Shown here in pieces: positions 59,260 through 64,000 of a DNA stretch of 64,000 bases (position 1 is the first letter of the stretch; every line of letters starts with the position of its first letter). A program made the translations under genes and the position numbers. Below the pieces are notes generated by a model. It was not told the origin of the DNA. It saw nothing but the letters and a program-made list of their open reading frames with translations, and searched no databases. The DNA comes from Kalmusia sp. IMI 367209 (Eukaryota > Ascomycota > Dothideomycetes > Pleosporales > Didymosphaeriaceae): NCBI GenBank assembly GCA_027946365.1, contig JAPEUQ010000003.1, positions 3,224,001 through 3,288,000 of the forward strand, given 5' to 3'.

Positions 59260-62211
59260 TCAACACACCGACATTATACTCTTGTGTCTCAAATCTCTTT
59301 CAATCGCAGCGACCCGCTCCTCAATCTCCCTTCTTCGAGCACTATCTTCATCTATACTTTGTATCACACGCAAATATACATTGCCCAATTCCAGCGCCTC
59401 ATCCATCCTTTCCGCTTTCCAATACGCCTCACACGCATAGAATAAACTCACCAACGTATCGCTATGCTCCCTTCCCAACACCATCTCCCTCTTTCTAGCC
59501 ACACGATGTAGAGTCTCAGCCGCTTCTTCATATCTCTCCTGCCCAAGCAATAAGTAGCCAAGGTTGTTGAAAATGTGCAGCGAGAGGTGATGATTCTTGC
59601 CGACTTTGTCTTCATGCAGACGCAGCGTCTCACGGGTAATGGCTTCAGCGGCAGCCAAATCGCCTTTCGCGACATATATCTGCGCGAGGTTGGCTCGGCT
59701 CTGGAGCGTGTGCGGGTGGTCTGCGCCAAGGACGGCCTTGCGACCGTAGAGGGCGCGGGACATGGCGACGTGGGCTTCGTCCCAGCGGGACAATAACTGC
59801 AGTGCGCAGCCAATATTTGCGAGCACAGAAAGAGTTTTCGGGTTTGAGAGTCCGAGAACGTCTTCCATTGCATCGTAGATGTCGCGCAGGGAACTAAGGG
59901 CTTCGCGGACGCGGCCTTGGCCTAAGTGGGAGAGCGCGAGGCTGTGCTTTTCGTCTAAGATTTTGGGATCGCCGAAAGCATATATTGACTCTGCTATGGC
60001 GATGGCTTTGCGGTGGAAACTTTCTGCTTCGCTGTGCAGGCCTTGGGCTTGTAAAGCGAGGCCTTTTTGGCGCAGGATGCGTACGGCGAGCGGGTGGTGG
60101 GCATCGAGGAGTGCTGTTTGCGAACAGATGATTTTGTCGATGCGATTGGTAAAGAGCTTAACATTGCCCATATAATGGTCTGCCGTGGCCAGGTTGCCTT
60201 CGCATATGAGAGCTTGCATAGCGATTTGAGAGGGATTTTGCGATCTCAAAGTTAATTGTAGTGCGTGCGTCGCAAAACTTGTGGCATCTTTATATCTGCC
60301 CATTATACGATAATAATGTGATATTCGTAAAGCTAATGTTCCAATGTCGTTCCCTTGGGTGCTCGATCCAGCGTCCACGTTCGCTTTATTCATTGCGCTG
60401 TCCCAGACTGCAAGCGCATGAGGGAGGTACAGGTTGCAGTCAGCGAGCTGTCCATACTGTTCAGCCGTGTCGGGGAACTTCTGCGACACGAGTTGCAGGG
60501 CAGTTAGTTCTAGTAATGGCAGCTGCCGAACGTTTCTCAGATGCGATCGGACACCAAGGCGGACGAGAGAAGGAATGCTAAAGGTATTGTCTCGATCATT
60601 TGATGTGATGGCAGAGTAAGCTTTGAGTATGCCCAAAGCATGTGTCAGCTGGAAACAGTCGTACCCATTGAACAAAGACTGCGGGATATTCATCGTATGC
60701 ATGCATGCCATAAGGTATAGCAGTTCGACGGCAATTGTGCTTTGCTGAGCGATAAGATCAATTGACAGAAGTGAAAATTCTTCCGGAAACGTTGTGTATT
60801 TATAAGTGTAATTTTCGCCGGGAGATTTTGCCAGTAGGATAGTCCCGTTTTCTTCGTTAGCTTCGAACAAGCTGAGGTATCTAGATGGGGAAATGGAATT
60901 GATCCTCATATACTCGGCAGCTCGAATAATGGCTGATGGCAGAAAATTCAGGTAGGGCAGTAATTGTGAAATTTCCGCGTCTACCAAAGGCACCGCACCC
61001 AGATGAGTATCAAATAGCTCACAAGCCTCGTCGACATTCATTGGGTCCAGGGTGAAGACGCACTGAGGGGCAACTATATGTTGTGCTGTTTGCCTATTGC
61101 GGGTAGTAAATAAGACTGCTCCATTCTTGTTAATAGGTATGGCAGCTGTGAGCAAGTCCATGCCGCCAAAGCTGACGAGATCGACGTTGTCAATGACCAA
61201 GATCCATTGTCCGGAGTCCTCCGATTCGAGCCAGGTCTTAACGTTTTGCACCAAATCGGTGCCTTTGTCAAGACATACCGTTGAAGGCATGTTGCAAGCA
61301 AGTCTATTTAAGCTTTCGAGTAAAGTGTGTTGGTTGGTGGCCTGGATCCAGAATACCGAGACACTTGGGTCCCAGTCGTGGAGACGATTTACGCATTCGG
61401 CAGCTGCGTGAGATTTTCTGTAGCCTGCGTTTAGTATAAGATCAATGTGATACTCGGCCTGGGATAACCAAATTTGCGGACACTAACCCGATGCCTCCAA
61501 GGCCCGAGAGGCACGCCTTGTTACCCCGGTCAGGGTCTCCAAGGGCTTTTAAAACCAAATCAATCAAGTGCTCCTTTCCAATGAATTTGATCCGCGGTGG
61601 TAATCCAAATATTATTCCTCGTGGCTTGTCGCATACTAGTGTATGATCGATGGAGATTATCTAGAAGTAAATTGAGTGGGAGCTAAACATCTATTGCTAT
61701 CTCCAACCTACCTCAGCTTTATCTGGAAGAGTGATTTGTCGATGCGATAGACTGATTGCGGTTCAGCTGTGTAGACTAACGTCGAAAACATAACTCACGA
61801 GGACAGGATAAAAGTGATCCGTCTTTCGCCACTTTCCAATTCGGCTAGTAATGAAGCTATCCTCCTCGCTTTGCGTTGGTAGGCCAATGACTTATACAAT
61901 CTACTTGCTCTTGCATCACTCTTTTCAATAACGAGAGGTTTCAGTAGCCTCCGTAATGACGAGGCTGCATAAGCGCTTCTGCTGATGATTGGTTGAACAC
62001 CGTGCTCCACTAGAGGTTTCGCTAGCTCTGGTCCGAAAAGCTGCACTACGTTGAGATGCCAATCGGCGTATTCCACGAGATGATGTATCCTATCTGGTAA
62101 GGAGTGGAAGTCCTCCGGAGACTCGTTGAGAGATCTAATAAGACGATAGCCGTATTTTGCTAGCTGTCCGCTTGCAGCAACGCCACCAAGTATCGCTAAA
62201 GCCTCGGCCAT
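59260..62211 (-). CDS. STAND/NLR protein: helical N-terminal domain, NB-ARC, TPR repeats
   Basis: A fungal NOD-like receptor: a nucleotide-switched sensor thought to act in non-self recognition or programmed cell death. Exons 62211-61799, 61751-61712, 61660-61488 and 61417-59260 join to 927 residues. The N-terminus (about 1-140; MAEALAILGGVAASGQLAKY and following helices) resembles the helical HeLo-like/SesA-type effector domains. NB-ARC: P-loop GLGGIGKS at 204-211, built across intron 3 inside the first Gly of GK; Walker B WILVIDNVD at 280-288; RNBS-B LFTTRN at 311-316; and LPSAI at about 360. The C-terminal half holds Kinesin-light-chain-like TPR units of about 42 residues (DHPHTLQSRANLAQIYVAKG, NHHLSLHIFNNLGYLL and others). 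The 40-nt second exon is unusual but in phase. The start ATG at 62211 is the first in frame. Confidence 0.93.
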
Positions 62212-63653
62212 ACTCGTAGTCGATATTTTGTGGGTTTCGCGTGGCAAAGTTCTCACTGAAGCTCTTATTATGCTGTACCGGTGAGCTAGGCTGTATTTAT
62301 CCGCCTCGAAAGGGCGCGCTGCACGAGGCTATCTGTTGCCCTATACCACAAGGCACAGCCCCCAATCAAGGGGCGCCAACGATTTGTGCATGTGCATGCA
62401 CCGATGATGTATACCAGGCTGAAAATTGCTAAAGATAAGGCAGTTATTACATTTCGAATCAGGAGACACCGGTTCAGCCCGCGTCTAAACATTGTGCTCT
62501 TAAGCTGGATTCGGAAACTGGTGAAAAAAAGACACGTCAAAGTAGCGATTCGAACAGAAACACTACTGGAGATGGCTGTATGGAAACATTTCTCGACTGA
62601 TTCACAACAACTAGTAGGTGGAATTAACTTAGTGCTACTTCCCCAAAAACATCGGGGTGCACTAGGCATGTTGCTTTCGATGGTTATACATGCGAGTATC
62701 CTGTCACTTTAACATTGGAGTACAGCTAGCCTGGTCAGACCGGTAGGTGTCCATACAAAATCTGCAAATCAGTCTTAGAAATACACCTTCTTACACGTAT
62801 CGAAGTCACCAGGTCCGCCACATTTTCCGGGGTGACTCGCTACTTTCTTGGCCGTAGCGCTGTTCTCAACCAACTAGACTTCTTTGAACTTGGTTTCGAC
62901 ATCGAGTTCCGATCTCTTGAATCTTCCTCGCTGATGAAAAAGAGTTTTTTGAGAAGTTGTGATGCTTCCTTAAACGTATTTAAATAGTGGACCCTGGTTC
63001 AAATTCGACAAACTTGGAGTCAGGGCGACAATACAACTAACCGCGGTGATTACCTAGGCCATTTTTAGCAGTTCCATGCAACAGTGCCACGTACAGTGAC
63101 AATGAAGATGGCAGTCGCTTATAGGTATGCCAATATGGGCTAAAAATGTTAACAGGAGAATGTTTCAAGAGCCTCGTATGTGTGTTTAACCAATAGTACA
63201 CCGCCAGCGATGACCACATTTGCATGTAGGCAGAGAGAAAGAGAGAGGAAGGCATTTGCACTTGGCTTCGACAGCAAATGATGCATTCCTATAGAACAAA
63301 GCGAGGCGTAATACGTGTTGCCTCACCGCCTGCTTACAGAAATCGCAAAACCTTCACCCGTAACTCATCAACCAAGCGAACCTGAAGATTCCCGAGCATA
63401 ATCAGTAGTGCGGTGAGAACCTGAGCGAAGAGATCTCGAGTTCTGTCATCTTGATTGGGTGATATAGCTGGCTGAGCGAAGCATCTGTTGTGCATGTTGG
63501 TCTTATAATTAAGGAAAGATTTCGAGTCGTTGCCTGTTGATTTCCCTCAGGCTTTTGAACGTTGAATGTTATTCACTGCAAGCACCGACTGGTTGAGCAG
63601 AAATAAAGCGCAAGAACAAGCTACTAGCCTCCAAAAATAACTAAACGTATCGC
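62212..63653. other. Gene-poor 1.4-kb spacer
   Basis: Left end is the promoter of the NLR. A 108-codon plus-strand frame at 62386-62712 and several shorter ones show no coding signature. No RNA gene or repeat recognised. Confidence 0.45.
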
Positions 63654-64000
63654 TCAATCCTCGCCTAGACCGATGGCTTCGCGGAATAGCGTTTCTAGAT
63701 CAGCTAAGCAATCCGGAGATATTCTGCCTACTTTCCGGACCTTGAGATTGTATTCTACAGATTGAATCTTTGCGAGATTAATCCTAGAAAGTGGACTCCA
63801 TTGCATTGTGGTATCTTCCAAGATGATATGAAGAGCCTTTCTAAGCTTATCCCGCTGTTCATCGGGGTGATATTCGACCTCGGTGTTCGCTTTTATCAAA
63901 GGAGCGTGATCTTCCGGCTTCACGCCAGTCTTTGAAGTGGCTTGTTGCGAATATGTATATATCGGCAGACAGAGGCAGTGCTGCGTTTTCTGTCGGATTA
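63654..64000 (-). CDS. C-terminal end of an unrecognised protein, cut by window edge
   Basis: The minus frame is open from the right edge of the window to a stop at 63654, about 115 codons, with no in-frame ATG that must be the start. The residues look protein-like: an acidic/His segment, KALHIILEDTTMQWSPLSRI and SVEYNLKVRKVGRI, ending LETLFREAIGLGED. No domain recognised. The 5' part and any further exons lie outside the window. Confidence 0.5.
   Translation of the reverse strand, partial: IRQKTQHCLCLPIYTYSQQATSKTGVKPEDHAPLIKANTEVEYHPDEQRDKLRKALHIILEDTTMQWSPLSRINLAKIQSVEYNLKVRKVGRISPDCLADLETLFREAIGLGED

Noticed and set aside
62386..62712. 108-codon plus-strand frame upstream of the NLR
   Set aside because: Lys/Arg/Leu mixture with no domain; unlikely to be expressed from the NLR promoter region.

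Overview
This is nuclear DNA of a filamentous ascomycete, most likely a Dothideomycete close to the Pleosporales. Almost every gene is split by short GT-AG introns (about 45-150 bp) whose phases join cleanly. The contents are typical of such fungi: TRI12-type and sugar MFS carriers, a Zn2Cys6 regulator, an AsaB/GA4-desaturase-family protein, effector-like secreted proteins, a PTH11-like receptor, a STAND/NLR protein and a TpA-rich relic that looks RIP-mutated. No bacterial-type operon, CRISPR array, rRNA or convincing tRNA was seen. All exon joins were worked out by hand from splice consensus and frame; none has been tested against RNA.

Layout. 0.7-8.3 kb: TRI12-family MFS efflux pump (+), a Cys-rich protein with two zinc-knuckle-like modules (+), a SulP/STAS sulfate permease (-). 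8.3-10.9 kb is gene-poor. 10.9-19.5 kb: a large conserved fungal protein (+), a low-complexity protein with a 48-bp tandem repeat (+), the COPII cargo receptor EMP24 (-), and a Myb/SANT protein with many WG/GW motifs (+). 20.4-24.5 kb: a tandem pair of MFS sugar transporter and Zn2Cys6 regulator, which looks like a small sugar-uptake module. 26.6-30.7 kb: a secreted M20-type amidohydrolase with an apparent one-base frameshift and two small secreted proteins. 32.4-40.2 kb: F-box/Cys-rich protein, AsaB-like protein (-), MUP1-like amino-acid permease (-), DUF1295 membrane reductase (+).

40.8-51.6 kb is a dense housekeeping block: AP-3 beta adaptin (-), a conserved small protein (+), RhoGDI (-), a probable unresolved gene (-), a Bqt4-like inner-nuclear-membrane APSES protein (+), and a fused succinyl-CoA-ligase alpha/beta-like protein (+). 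From 51.6 kb to the end the DNA turns AT-rich and gene-poor: a secreted cysteine-containing protein, the RIP-like relic (about 55.8-57.0 kb), a PTH11-like seven-helix receptor, a 927-residue NLR (helical N-terminal domain, NB-ARC, TPR) and a gene cut by the right edge. This looks like an accessory compartment next to a conserved core.

The observations most worth following are: the alpha-beta ligase fusion, whose beta half lacks part of the ATP-grasp fold; the WG/GW-repeat Myb protein, a possible Argonaute-hook protein; the NLR with an intron inside its P-loop; the Kex2-processed secreted protein with a beta-rich mature domain; and a hidden minus-strand gene between RhoGDI and the Bqt4 homologue.
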